A DNA stretch of 64,000 bases from Fimbriimonadaceae bacterium (lineage in GTDB: Bacteria; Armatimonadota; Fimbriimonadia; Fimbriimonadales; Fimbriimonadaceae): positions 2,226,218 to 2,290,217 of the forward strand of contig CP075365.1 of the NCBI GenBank assembly GCA_019454125.1. Reading direction: 5' to 3'. This document shows, piece by piece, positions 32,393-41,482 of this stretch. The stretch's first letter is position 1. The number at the start of each line of letters is the position of its first letter. The translations under genes and the position numbers were made by a program. The notes below the pieces were generated by a model that was given only the letters and a program-made list of their open reading frames with translations, ran no database searches and had not been told where the DNA came from.

Positions 32393-32882
32393 ATTGTCTC
32401 GATCGCGCTCGCGCTCTCCGTGCTCTGCCCCGACAATACGCAGTACCCCGACTTGCCGCTGATCGTCGAAAAGGTCTATGCCGGCAAGCGGTACGTCATC
32501 GAAGGAACCCTTTACTTCGGCTTCGACGATGGGCACAACTTTGTGACGGTCGGGGTCGCTCCCACCCGGAAGCTCTTGGCTGACCGGCGAGACTCTGAGA
32601 GGTTGCTCGACTCGGAGGTTGGGGGACGCCAGACCGGGCCTACTCCATTTCTGCCCGAGCCACGCCGGCCGGCAGGGCTGCCCGAACCCCTACACCGCAA
32701 TTGGGGCGACTACACGGTCTGGGCCTCGACGACGCTGACGCGCGCCGCCTATGATCCGATCGCCCCGAAAGCCGAGCAGCGCCGAACTGGAAGGCGTAAT
32801 CGACGCGACGATCGCATGGCTCGAGCGCACAAATGGCGCTTGCCTTTTAGGCCTCCACGGCTCGCCCCAGGGACTGGATTAG
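32393..32882 (+). pseudogene. Frameshifted small ORF, probable decayed gene
   Basis: Between the GH130 remnant and the groES operators an ORF reads with coding character (VEKVYAGKRYVIEGTLYFGF, NWGDYTVWASTTLTRAAY) until about 32755. The continuation in the next frame (ELEGVIDATIAWLERTNGAC) is also protein-like and ends at TAG 32880-32882. No ATG/GTG/TTG start matches the hydrophobic beginning (IVSIALALSVL). The simplest reading is a single-base shift in a once longer exported protein gene. Family not recognised. Confidence 0.4.
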
Positions 32883-32905
32883 CACTCCAGTCCCAAGACT
32901 GCTAG
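32879..32905. promoter_or_regulatory. CIRCE operator 1 (degenerate)
   Basis: TTAGCACTC (32879-32887), 9-nt spacer, GACTGCTAG (32897-32905). The left arm is a perfect match to the CIRCE consensus; the right arm has two mismatches. The binding site of repressor HrcA. Confidence 0.7.
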
Positions 32906-32931
32906 ACAGGCGCGGACGGCGACGCCATAAT
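32903..32931 (+). promoter_or_regulatory. sigma-70 promoter of groES
   Basis: -35 TAGACA (32903-32908), 17-bp spacer, -10 CATAAT (32926-32931). The -35 overlaps the right end of CIRCE 1, and CIRCE 2 begins 3 bp after the -10. Confidence 0.7.
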
Positions 32932-32933
32932 TG

Positions 32934-32960
32934 TTAGCAGTCGGAGCCGAGGAGTGCTAA
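32934..32960. promoter_or_regulatory. CIRCE operator 2
   Basis: TTAGCAGTC (32934-32942), 9-nt spacer, GAGTGCTAA (32952-32960), one mismatch from consensus. HrcA bound here would cover the transcription start of groES. Confidence 0.92.
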
Positions 32961-33013
32961 CTCCGGGGCCCGCTTCAGGCGGCCGCAAGGCCGCCGCTGC
33001 AAGGAGAAAGACT

Positions 33014-33307
33014 ATGCCGAACATCAAACCGCTTGGTGACAAGGTCGTCGTGGAGCTGATCGAAGCCGAGGAGAAGACCTCCGGCGGGATCATCCTTCCC
33101 GACTCCGCGAAGAAGAAGCCCACCGAAGGCCGCGTCATCGCCGTCGGCACCGGCCGCACCCTGGACAACGGCGAACGCAACACGCTCACCGTCAAGGAAG
33201 GCGACCGCGTGCTCTTCAGCAAGTACGGCGGAAACGAGGTCACGCTCGAGGGTCAGGACTACACGATCCTCGACGAAGACCAGATTTACGCGATCGTCAA
33301 CAACTGA
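33014..33307 (+). CDS. groES: Co-chaperonin GroES (Cpn10)
   Basis: 97 residues from ATG 33014 with AAGGAGA 8 nt upstream; the longer in-frame extension includes the CIRCE element and is wrong. GroES features: [20 protein letters not shown], mobile loop [36 protein letters not shown] and the C-terminal [13 protein letters not shown]. It caps the GroEL cavity as a heptamer. It is regulated by two CIRCE operators (HrcA, heat shock). It is separated from groEL by an inserted gene and two repeat arrays. Confidence 0.97.
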   Translation: MPNIKPLGDKVVVELIEAEEKTSGGIILPDSAKKKPTEGRVIAVGTGRTLDNGERNTLTVKEGDRVLFSKYGGNEVTLEGQDYTILDEDQIYAIVNN

Positions 33308-33377
33308 GTTGGCAGTTGGCAGTTGGCAGTTGGCAGTTGGCAGTTAGGGGTTAGCAGTTAGGGGTTAGCAGTTGGGG
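33308..33377 (+). repeat. Left heptad array: 10 units of GTTRGSR
   Basis: Starting right after the groES stop: five GTTGGCA, then GTTAGGG, GTTAGCA, GTTAGGG, GTTAGCA and GTTGGGG, in perfect 7-nt register. The start codon TTG (33372) of the next gene lies in the last unit. The array is complementary in its GTTGG core to the right-hand array at 33774-33941. Confidence 0.95.
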
Positions 33378-33773
33378 ACGGAGAAGTTCAGGTACGAAAA
33401 GCTCGAGATCTGGCAGTTAGCCATGTCTCTCGTTGAAGCCGTCTATCGCGTCACCGCAACCTTTCCGCCGGCCGAGTTGTACGGCCTGACGGTGCAGATG
33501 CGTCGCGCTGCCGTGTCGGTGCCCTCGAACATTGCCGAAGGCTACGGGCGGCAGTCTCAAGCAGCATTCTCAAACCACGTCCGGATCGCGCGCGGCTCGC
33601 TGTACGAGTTGAGGACGCTCCTAGAGGCCGCCCGGCGGCTCTCGACGATTGACGATGAGGAGACGGACAGCCTCCAAGCCGAGATGGTGCTGCTAAGTAA
33701 AAAGCTCGACGCCTTCCTTAAGAGTCTGGAGAACGTCGTCGTGCGGGAAGAGACCGCTGCCTACAACAGCTAA
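33372..33773 (+). CDS. Four-helix-bundle protein (S23/IVP-like), inserted between groES and groEL
   Basis: 133 residues. TTG start within the repeat array; no better start exists because the domain begins at once (FRYEKLEIWQLAMSLVEAVY). Typical motifs of the family: LYGLTVQMRRAAVSVPSNIA and EGYGRQSQAAFSNHVRIARG, followed by a long C-terminal helix. Relatives are the proteins encoded in 23S rRNA intervening sequences and the Avd accessory protein of diversity-generating retroelements; they form basic pentameric barrels that bind nucleic acid. No reverse transcriptase is nearby. Location between two chaperonin genes and bracketing by inverted arrays are both unusual. Confidence 0.9.
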   Translation: MGTEKFRYEKLEIWQLAMSLVEAVYRVTATFPPAELYGLTVQMRRAAVSVPSNIAEGYGRQSQAAFSNHVRIARGSLYELRTLLEAARRLSTIDDEETDSLQAEMVLLSKKLDAFLKSLENVVVREETAAYNS

Positions 33774-35581
<1,808 letters not shown>

Positions 35582-35594
35582 AGTCCGAACGCTT

Positions 35595-35618
35595 CCCTCT
35601 CCCCTCCGGGGGAGAGGG
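35595..35618 (+). terminator. Hairpin after groEL
   Basis: CCCTCTCCCC (35595-35604) and GGGGAGAGGG (35609-35618) form a 10-bp stem with a TCCG loop. No T-run follows, so it may be a stability element instead. Confidence 0.5.
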
Positions 35619-35630
35619 TCGGTGAGTCTT

Positions 35631-35750
35631 ATGCCTCGGCACGCCCCGTGCCGAGGCTGTCCTCAGCCAGCGCGAGCGATTTGCATGCCTCAGCCCACAC
35701 CTAGGAGGCCGCGGCAAGAAAAAAGAGCCCCCGTCACTCCCTGTTGTCTC
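35631..35750 (+). repeat. Palindromic repeat, long form, copy 1
   Basis: A 120-bp unit that begins with ATGCCTCGGCACG and contains an inverted repeat with arms GCCTCGGCACG and CGTGCCGAGGC around CCC. Copy 2 at 35755-35874 is the same for 120 bp. The first ~45 bp are shared with the short form further right. Confidence 0.9.
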
Positions 35751-35754
35751 GTTT

Positions 35755-35874
35755 ATGCCTCGGCACGCCCCGTGCCGAGGCTGTCCTCAGCCAGCGCGAG
35801 CGATTTGCATGCCTCAGCCCACACCTAGGAGGCCGCGGCAAGAAAAAAGAGCCCCCGTCACTCCCTGTTGTCTC
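35755..35874 (+). repeat. Palindromic repeat, long form, copy 2
   Basis: Identical to copy 1 over the whole 120 bp; the start-to-start period is 124 bp. Confidence 0.9.
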
Positions 35875-35903
35875 CGTGCTTCAATCGTGCCGGAAACGTG
35901 CGC

Positions 35904-35961
35904 CATCTGTGCTGCAAACCCCGGTGTGCAGCACGTTTGCAGCACGTGTGCAGCACAGATG
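35904..35961. repeat. Inverted repeat with TGCAGCAC direct repeats
   Basis: CATCTGTGCTGCA (35904-35916) and TGCAGCACAGATG (35949-35961) are perfect 13-bp inverted repeats. The interior and right arm carry four GCAGCAC units. Regulatory or structural role unknown. Confidence 0.8.
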
Positions 35962-35990
35962 CAGCACAGGGAGACCCTTTCATTTCATTC

Positions 35991-36087
35991 ATGCCTCGGC
36001 ACGCCCCGTGCCGAGGCTGTCCTCAGCCAGCGCAGGCGACCTGCGTGACGGGGCATGAGAAAAGCCAGGAAATTGTGTAGCATTTTC
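35991..36087 (+). repeat. Palindromic repeat, short form, copy 1
   Basis: Same 45-bp palindromic head as the long form, but a different tail ending in GAAATTGTGTAGCAT. It encodes a 29-codon ATG-to-TAG ORF (35991-36080). Confidence 0.88.
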
Positions 36088-36185
36088 ATGCCTCGGCACG
36101 CCCCGTGCCGAAGCTGTCCTCAGCCAGCGCAGGCGACCTGCGTGACGGGGCATGAGAAAAGCCAGGAAATTGTGTAGCATTCTTC
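36088..36185 (+). repeat. Palindromic repeat, short form, copy 2
   Basis: Differs from copy 1 by one base in the right arm (CCGAAGC for CCGAGGC) and by the junction bases. It contains the same 29-codon ORF (36088-36177). Confidence 0.88.
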
Positions 36186-36278
36186 ATGCCTCGGCACGCC
36201 CCGTGCCGAGGCTGTCCTCAGCCAGCGCAGGCGACCTGCGTGACGGGGCATGAGAAAAGCCAGGAAATTGTGTAGCAT
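36186..36278 (+). repeat. Palindromic repeat, short form, copy 3, with the upp -10 box
   Basis: The same unit again. It ends with TAGCAT (36273-36278), 7 nt before the upp ATG, so the last repeat appears to supply a leaderless promoter for upp. The 29-codon ORF is 36186-36275. Confidence 0.85.
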
Positions 36279-36285
36279 CGCGCTG

Positions 36286-36906
36286 ATGCCCGTCCACGTC
36301 GTCGACCACCCCCTCGCCCAGCACTTGCTCACCGGGCTGCGCGACAAGCGCACCGAACCGGCGACTTTTCGGAGGTACGCGTGGGTCCTCTCGACGCTCG
36401 TCATACTCGAGGCGACCCGCGGGGTCCCGCTGCAAGGGCATCCCGTGGAGACGCCCCTCGAAACGGCCGAGGGGGCGTCATTGAAGGTGGGCCTGGCGGT
36501 CGTGCCGGTCCTTCGGGCGGGGCTCTCCATGCTGGAGTCGGCGCTTGAGATCTTCCCGGACGTCGCGGTGGGCTACATCGGGCTCGAGCGCTCCCACGAG
36601 ACGGCGGTCGCGCACAGCTACTATGTGAAGCTGCCGAGGCTCGCGGACCGGTACACCTTGCTCGTGGACCCGATGCTGGCTACCGGCGGCTCGGCCTCGC
36701 AGGCGATCGCGTTGCTGAAGGCGAACGGGGCGCGGTCGGTGGCGATGGCGGCGATCGTCTCCGCGCCGGAAGGGGTCGCGCGGTTGGCCGCGGACCACCC
36801 GGACGTCGACGTCTTCACGGCCGCGATAGACCGCGAACTAGACCATCGCAAGTACATCCTCCCCGGCCTGGGCGACTACGGCGACCGGCTCTACGGGACT
36901 TCCTAG
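36286..36906 (+). CDS. upp: Uracil phosphoribosyltransferase
   Basis: 206 residues from ATG 36286; the in-frame ATG at 36250 lies inside the repeat. The PRPP-binding motif is DPMLATGGSA (residues 128-137), with VVPVLRAGLSMLESALEIFP and GYIGLERSHET upstream and YILPGLGDYGDRLYGT at the end. It salvages uracil to UMP. No uracil permease gene is adjacent. The upstream region consists of five repeat units. Confidence 0.95.
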   Translation: MPVHVVDHPLAQHLLTGLRDKRTEPATFRRYAWVLSTLVILEATRGVPLQGHPVETPLETAEGASLKVGLAVVPVLRAGLSMLESALEIFPDVAVGYIGLERSHETAVAHSYYVKLPRLADRYTLLVDPMLATGGSASQAIALLKANGARSVAMAAIVSAPEGVARLAADHPDVDVFTAAIDRELDHRKYILPGLGDYGDRLYGTS

Positions 36907-36932
36907 CTCCGGGTTGGCGGCCCCCGCGACTG

Positions 36933-38189
36933 TCAGCCGCCGTCCCGATCGGCGAAGGCGGGGAGCACTCGGTCGCGGCGGATTCGTTCGACAGCCGCGT
37001 AGCCCCCGTCGAAGAAGGCTCGGGCGAGGACGAGGCATGGGACGGTGGCTGTGACGTGGTTGAGGCTCGACCCTTCGACGCTGAAGGCGCGCACGTGGGC
37101 GAGGTGCCCCATCCGTTCCATGGCCCGATGGGTGTTCTCGGGCAGGACGGTGTCGTCCGTGGTCAGGTAGGCCAGCATCGTCTTGGTCTTGGGCTCCCAG
37201 TCGTAGCAGTCGTTCGCCGCGAGCAGCCGGAGGAGGGGATGGTCCTCGTCTCGGTCTCGGAGGGCCCGAAGCGTGTCGGGCTGGAGGATTCGCTCGATCG
37301 AGCCGACCCCTCCAAGCTGCGTGCCCTTCGTCATGAACCGCCCCGCTACCTGGAGCGTGGTCTGGTCCGCCTCGAACACGGTCGGCACGTAGCTGGCGAA
37401 CGAAGGGACGAAGACCTCTTCGAGACTGAGGCCCGGCACTCGGTCGCTCGCGCCGTACCCGACCAATGCCGCCGCCACGAACTTGAAGGCAAGGAGCCCG
37501 GCCGAGCGGGTCGGGGCGACGAGCCAACCCGACGTCGTCCCACTGAGGTCGTACGGCCCGGAGAGCGGTGCGCTGAGGTCGACCCGGCGTCCGAGCGACT
37601 CCATCCGCCTGGTCATCCACATCGCTTTGGCGCCGCCTTCACTGTAGCCCGTCACGAGGAGGCGGGGGCCGGTCGTGACGCGCGCCGCCGCGAGTGCCCA
37701 GCGCGCCGGCTCGACGATGTCGATCCCGGAACTGGAGGTCACCGAGCCCTGGATGTAGGGCTGGGGCCGCCGGTCGTCGCCGAGCCCGTACGAGTCCGGC
37801 GCGGCGACGGCGTAGCCATGCTGCGTGAAGGCGAGCACGACGGGGTCCATCGGGTGCTTGGGGTCGGTGCCTCGGTACCGGCTGGGCGACTCGGCCCGGT
37901 CCACCGTCGTCCCCTGGAAGAAGACGACGAGCCCCCGGGGCGCCCCGTTCGCTGGGACGGCGAGGAGCCCGCTGGTGCGCACCCGCCCCGTCCCGTCGTC
38001 CGAGTCGTAGTCGAGCCGGAGCAGGCGGACCGCGGAGCCGGTCGGCGTCTCACCGGACCAGCCGAAGACCTCGGAGTACCTCGCGGCCGCCGTGACGCCG
38101 GCGATCGAGCCGATAACTCTCGCTTGAGAGGACAGGCCGATGGCCGAGACAGCTAAGGTCGCCAGGACAAGGGCAAGCCGGTGGCGCAT
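36933..38189 (-). CDS. Exported lipase/esterase (secretory-lipase-like alpha/beta hydrolase)
   Basis: 418 residues with a signal peptide (MRHRLALVLATLAVSAIGLS). Alpha/beta hydrolase with GLVVFFQGTTVDR, the region GYAVAAPDSYGLGDD and the nucleophile elbow GYSEGG; acid and base should be in YLTTDDTVLP and SSLNHVTATV. The layout is like the LIP-type secretory lipases. Codon choice favours GTCG/CGG blocks more than in neighbouring genes. A TATACT box lies 6 nt before the ATG. Substrate unknown, probably an extracellular ester. Confidence 0.85.
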   Translation of the reverse strand: MRHRLALVLATLAVSAIGLSSQARVIGSIAGVTAAARYSEVFGWSGETPTGSAVRLLRLDYDSDDGTGRVRTSGLLAVPANGAPRGLVVFFQGTTVDRAESPSRYRGTDPKHPMDPVVLAFTQHGYAVAAPDSYGLGDDRRPQPYIQGSVTSSSGIDIVEPARWALAAARVTTGPRLLVTGYSEGGAKAMWMTRRMESLGRRVDLSAPLSGPYDLSGTTSGWLVAPTRSAGLLAFKFVAAALVGYGASDRVPGLSLEEVFVPSFASYVPTVFEADQTTLQVAGRFMTKGTQLGGVGSIERILQPDTLRALRDRDEDHPLLRLLAANDCYDWEPKTKTMLAYLTTDDTVLPENTHRAMERMGHLAHVRAFSVEGSSLNHVTATVPCLVLARAFFDGGYAAVERIRRDRVLPAFADRDGG

Positions 38190-38195
38190 CGGAAG

Positions 38196-38201
38196 AGTAT
38201 A
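38196..38201 (-). promoter_or_regulatory. -10 box of the lipase gene, leaderless type
   Basis: TATACT on the minus strand, 6 nt before the ATG at 38189. Confidence 0.5.
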
Positions 38202-38235
38202 GCTTCCGTCCTCCCTTCGTTCACACCCCAGACAG

Positions 38236-38256
38236 TTCGCACTCCCATGCTAGACG
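38236..38256 (+). repeat. 21-bp repeat, left copy
   Basis: TTCGCACTCCCATGCTAGAC plus G; 19 of 21 positions match the copy at 40759-40779 in the same orientation. The two copies flank the OsmC/regulator pair. Confidence 0.6.
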
Positions 38257-38360
38257 GCAGGTGGCCCGGTCTGGCCCGGAGGGCAGGCCGGGGTAGCGGG
38301 GGGCCCTGCGGTGTGGATTCGCTTCGCCGCAGGGACGGAAAGTTTTGCCTGGTGGTGACG

Positions 38361-38966
38361 TCAAGCGACTTCGACGATCACCTCCACCGGGGTGCCGCTG
38401 GAGACGATGTCGAAGACGGGCGAGTGCGCTTGGCCCAGACGCGCCATCTCCAGCATCTGCTCCTTCGTGCCGGAGCCCGAAACCTTCAACCGCATAACGA
38501 GCCGTTCGTAGCCGTTGCGCTTGGCGCCTGGCATCGCCAGGAGGCCACGCAAGTCGAGGTCGCCTTCCAAACGAGACTGGACCGACTCGATCCGAATGCC
38601 GTGGGCGGCGGCGTGGTAGACCATTGTGGTCGTGACGCAGGCGGCGAGCGCGTGGAGCACGTACTCGACCGGGTTGGCGCCGCGATCGAAGCCGAGCAGC
38701 ACGTGCGGCTCGTCGGCGTCCATGCTGAACTCGCATTCGCGGGTCTGCTCGCCCATCAGGCCGTAGAACCCGCTGATCGTGGATCGGTTGTGGCCGCCGT
38801 CCAGCCACTCGTTCTTGGAGCGGAACTTGAAGCTCGCGAGGGCGGGCTCCGAGGCGATCGCCTCCATCGCCTCCGTCAGGGCGCGGACGTCGACGCCGTT
38901 GCGCACCATCGCGTTCGGCTTCGGGGTCATCGCAGTGTCGTTCATGCTGTTCGTCGTAGTGTTCAT
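38361..38966 (-). CDS. OsmC-family protein
   Basis: 201 residues from ATG 38966 with GAGAACAGAG upstream; in-frame starts further upstream are less likely. OsmC fold: NPVEYVLHALAACVTTTMVY contains the Cys of the peroxide-reducing site; the partner Cys may be in EQTRECEFSM. Region IRIESVQSRLEGDLDLRG and the C-terminal HSPVFDIVSSGTPVEVIVEV complete the fold. Members remove organic hydroperoxides or act on sulfur-containing substrates. It is divergent from a wHTH regulator at 39113, its likely controller. Confidence 0.92.
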   Translation of the reverse strand: MNTTTNSMNDTAMTPKPNAMVRNGVDVRALTEAMEAIASEPALASFKFRSKNEWLDGGHNRSTISGFYGLMGEQTRECEFSMDADEPHVLLGFDRGANPVEYVLHALAACVTTTMVYHAAAHGIRIESVQSRLEGDLDLRGLLAMPGAKRNGYERLVMRLKVSGSGTKEQMLEMARLGQAHSPVFDIVSSGTPVEVIVEVA

Positions 38967-39100
38967 GGTTCTCTGTTCTCTTTCGGTGCGCCGCATTGGG
39001 GGGGCGCCTCCGGTGGTCATGATGCGGGTCGCCCAAGCGGGGAAGCTTGATGGAAACCTTGCGAAAACCTTGGGATTTCATTCCGAGGCCGACTGGACGC

Positions 39101-39106
39101 TAGAAT
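39101..39106 (+). promoter_or_regulatory. -10 box of the wHTH regulator, leaderless type
   Basis: TAGAAT, 6 nt before ATG 39113. Confidence 0.55.
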
Positions 39107-39112
39107 CGGCTC

Positions 39113-40591
39113 ATGCCCTACGTGTTCGGCGAGTACCGCTTAGACCCGGCGCGGTACGAACTGCGGGGCCCCGAAGGCACGGTCGGGGTCGAGCCACAGG
39201 TTTTCGAGGTGCTCTGCTATCTCATCCAGAACCGTCACCGGGTGGTCGGCAAGGACGAGCTCCTGACTGCGGTGTGGGGCGACACGTTCGTCAACGAGGC
39301 CACGCTCAGCGGTCGGATCATGGCGGCCCGCCGTGCGATCGGCGACTCCGGGTCGCGGCAGTGCTGGATCAAGACTGTGCACGGCCGCGGGTTCCGGTTC
39401 GTGGGGGAGGTCCGCGAAGGCACATCCTTTCCGGCCGACGACCTTGAGGGGGCCCTCACAGGGGCCCAGACCGCCATCGAGTCGGTCGATGGACGGGCGG
39501 CGATCGAGGCGCTTGAAGGCTGTCGGGTCTCCGTCGAGAGTGACGGGCCACCCGAACTGGACGCCCTTCGAGCCGATTGGCACCGGCTCTTCGCACAGGC
39601 GCTGCTGCTCCGCGACGGCTGGACGAGCCAGGAGGCGCGCCGACACTGCTTGGAAGCGATCCGACTGGCGGAGGGCGTCGGAGCGGTGGACGTCTTTCGC
39701 GCCGCTCGCTACCACCTCGCGACGATCTACGAGCTGGCGGGCGAGTACCCGGAGTCCGAGACGCTGATGCGCGCGGCGGTGACGCTAGCCTCGCCGGAGC
39801 ACGTCGACGTCGAAGCGAGCGAGCTTCTTGCGTGCTCGCTGTTCCACCAGGGACGATTCCGGGAGTGCGTCGAGCAGGCGACGGTCGGCGCATCGTGCGA
39901 GTTGGGACCCGGTGATCGCCGGTTGAGCGCGTTCTACGGCGAGCACCCGGGGGTGGGCTGCCACTTCTGGTTGGCCCTCTCGCTCTGGTTCCTGGGCGAC
40001 GAGGTCGAGGCCCATCGGCAAGCGAGCGCGGCGATCCGACGGGCCGAGCAGCCCGGAGCGATCTATTGCCTGGCCCATGCACGGCAGCAAGCGGCGATGC
40101 TGCACCAGCTACGGGGCGACGCGCCCCTCTGCGAGCATTGGGCGGGGGCGCTCCAGGCGATCGGGCGGCGGCAGTCGCTCCCGTACCGCGAGGCCGTGGC
40201 GGCCCTCTTGCTCGGGTGGGCGCGGGGCGCCCAGGCCGATCCTTCTCCGGAACTAGCCGTGATGCGCGAGGCTCTCGAGGAGATCGAGCGGTCGGGAGTG
40301 CGCATGGAACTCGCCTACTTCATGTCTGTGCTGGCCGATTCCGAACTCGCCTCCGGCCGGGCGGATCGGGCGGCTGAACTCCTGGATCGGGCCCTCAAGG
40401 TCAGCGCCGGGCGCGGGTACTTCCATCGCGCTGAGACCCTGCGCCTGCGGGCGAGGGCCACGGCATCGCTCGGCTTGTCCGGGGCACGGGAGTGCCTTGA
40501 GGAGGCCCTGACGGTCGCGCGGGGACAGGATGCAGAGGCCTTGGTACGTCGGTGCGAGGCGGACGTACTCGCCCTGGCAGCCAGCCCCTGA
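39113..40591 (+). CDS. Winged-helix (OmpR/CadC-type) regulator with TPR-like C-terminus
   Basis: 492 residues. The N-terminal DNA-binding domain (about 1-105) has the OmpR/PhoB winged-helix pattern: YVFGEYRLDPARYELRG, QVFEVLCYLIQNRHRVVGKD, ELLTAVWGD and IKTVHGRGFRFVG. There is no receiver domain, as in CadC/ToxR or SARP-like proteins. The rest is helical and TPR-like (many Ala/Arg/Leu/Glu pairs of helices) with no AAA or membrane segment. It probably senses a ligand or partner through the repeats. It is divergent from OsmC, sharing a 146-bp intergenic region. Confidence 0.82.
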   Translation: MPYVFGEYRLDPARYELRGPEGTVGVEPQVFEVLCYLIQNRHRVVGKDELLTAVWGDTFVNEATLSGRIMAARRAIGDSGSRQCWIKTVHGRGFRFVGEVREGTSFPADDLEGALTGAQTAIESVDGRAAIEALEGCRVSVESDGPPELDALRADWHRLFAQALLLRDGWTSQEARRHCLEAIRLAEGVGAVDVFRAARYHLATIYELAGEYPESETLMRAAVTLASPEHVDVEASELLACSLFHQGRFRECVEQATVGASCELGPGDRRLSAFYGEHPGVGCHFWLALSLWFLGDEVEAHRQASAAIRRAEQPGAIYCLAHARQQAAMLHQLRGDAPLCEHWAGALQAIGRRQSLPYREAVAALLLGWARGAQADPSPELAVMREALEEIERSGVRMELAYFMSVLADSELASGRADRAAELLDRALKVSAGRGYFHRAETLRLRARATASLGLSGARECLEEALTVARGQDAEALVRRCEADVLALAASP

Positions 40592-40758
40592 CGGAGGGCG
40601 TCTCGAGGCGAGCCCCTTGTTGGGTGCCTTCGACTTCCTCGCCGCCTTGCTCGAGACCGTCCGTATCAGCGGGCTCAGCCGCGTGGCGGGAGGTCTTGCG
40701 CGACCACGGCCACCCTGTCAGCCCGCTCCCCCCTTACCGCACTCACAGCTTCCAGCGG

Positions 40759-40779
40759 TTCGCACTTCCCTGCTAGACG
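40759..40779 (+). repeat. 21-bp repeat, right copy
   Basis: TTCGCACTTCCCTGCTAGAC plus G, matching the copy at 38236-38256 at 19 of 21 positions in direct orientation. Confidence 0.6.
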
Positions 40780-40935
40780 CTATGCCTTTCCGGGTGGCAT
40801 GCGGGAAGGATCAGAGTGCACCGCCGAGCCGTTTCGGCCAGCGGACTCCGCGACGTTCCAACGACTCGACCCCCGCGAAGGGCTGAGGCACAAATGAGGG
40901 ACGGTTCGCAACCCACTTTCAGAAAGGCCGCGGGA

Positions 40936-40941
40936 TAGAAT
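40936..40941 (+). promoter_or_regulatory. -10 box of DinB copy 5, leaderless type
   Basis: TAGAAT, 8 nt before ATG 40950. Confidence 0.55.
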
Positions 40942-40949
40942 CACCCTTC

Positions 40950-41435
40950 ATGCCGTTCTTGGAGAGCCAATCGCAAGCTTGGGACAAGGCACACTGGGAG
41001 TTCTCGCTCGTCTTCGAAGGCCTCCAGGACGAAGACCTGTGGCGCAGGCCCGATCCGAAGCTGCTCAGCGTGGGCGAGATCGCCTGCCACCTGGTCTACG
41101 CGCTGGCGAAGTTCGCAAACGGCCTGGATCCCGCCGCGGGGATCGAGTCTCCGCTGGCCCGCGAAGAGGCGGGCTACTACCTCTCGACGGTCGACCAGCC
41201 GCTGGCCCTGGGCATGACCGTGTCCGAGGTGGAAGCCGAGCTGGACCGCGTCCAGAAAGCGGCCAAGGCCGCCTTTCTCGGCTTGGACGCCGAACGTGGC
41301 GACCCTCTCCCAATCGAGGGCCCCGGAGAGACGTTCGGCGACTTCGCCGACTACATGGTGTTCCACGCCGCCTATCACACGGGACAGGCTTTCTCGGCCA
41401 GGCACCTGATGGGGCACCGGACGAACGACAACTGA
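40950..41435 (+). CDS. DinB/YfiT-fold protein (copy 5)
   Basis: 161 residues. DinB fold with helix-2 His in LLSVGEIACHLVYALAKF and the closing pair in MVFHAAYHTGQAFSARHLMG. Its leaderless promoter indicates independent expression. Metal binding is likely from the His triad. An NTF2-like gene follows 47 nt later. Confidence 0.87.
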   Translation: MPFLESQSQAWDKAHWEFSLVFEGLQDEDLWRRPDPKLLSVGEIACHLVYALAKFANGLDPAAGIESPLAREEAGYYLSTVDQPLALGMTVSEVEAELDRVQKAAKAAFLGLDAERGDPLPIEGPGETFGDFADYMVFHAAYHTGQAFSARHLMGHRTNDN

Positions 41436-41482
41436 GGGCCCCCGTCAGGAACTAACCGCGCCCGCCAAGGATTCCAAAACTG

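Larger units (their letters stand above)
40592..40949. other. Gene-free interval with the right 21-bp repeat
   Basis: 358 bp with high GC and no convincing coding frame. It contains the copy at 40759-40779 of the 21-bp repeat and, at its right end, the TAGAAT box of DinB copy 5. Confidence 0.5.

Noticed and set aside
32087-32905. 272-codon frame over the GH130 end and beyond as one gene
   Set aside because: Its first 300 nt are out of frame with family-matching GH130 sequence; only the part after ~32390 looks coding.
40530-40886. Open frame between the wHTH regulator and DinB copy 5
   Set aside because: Pro/Arg/Ser-rich shadow text, with no ribosome site or family signal.
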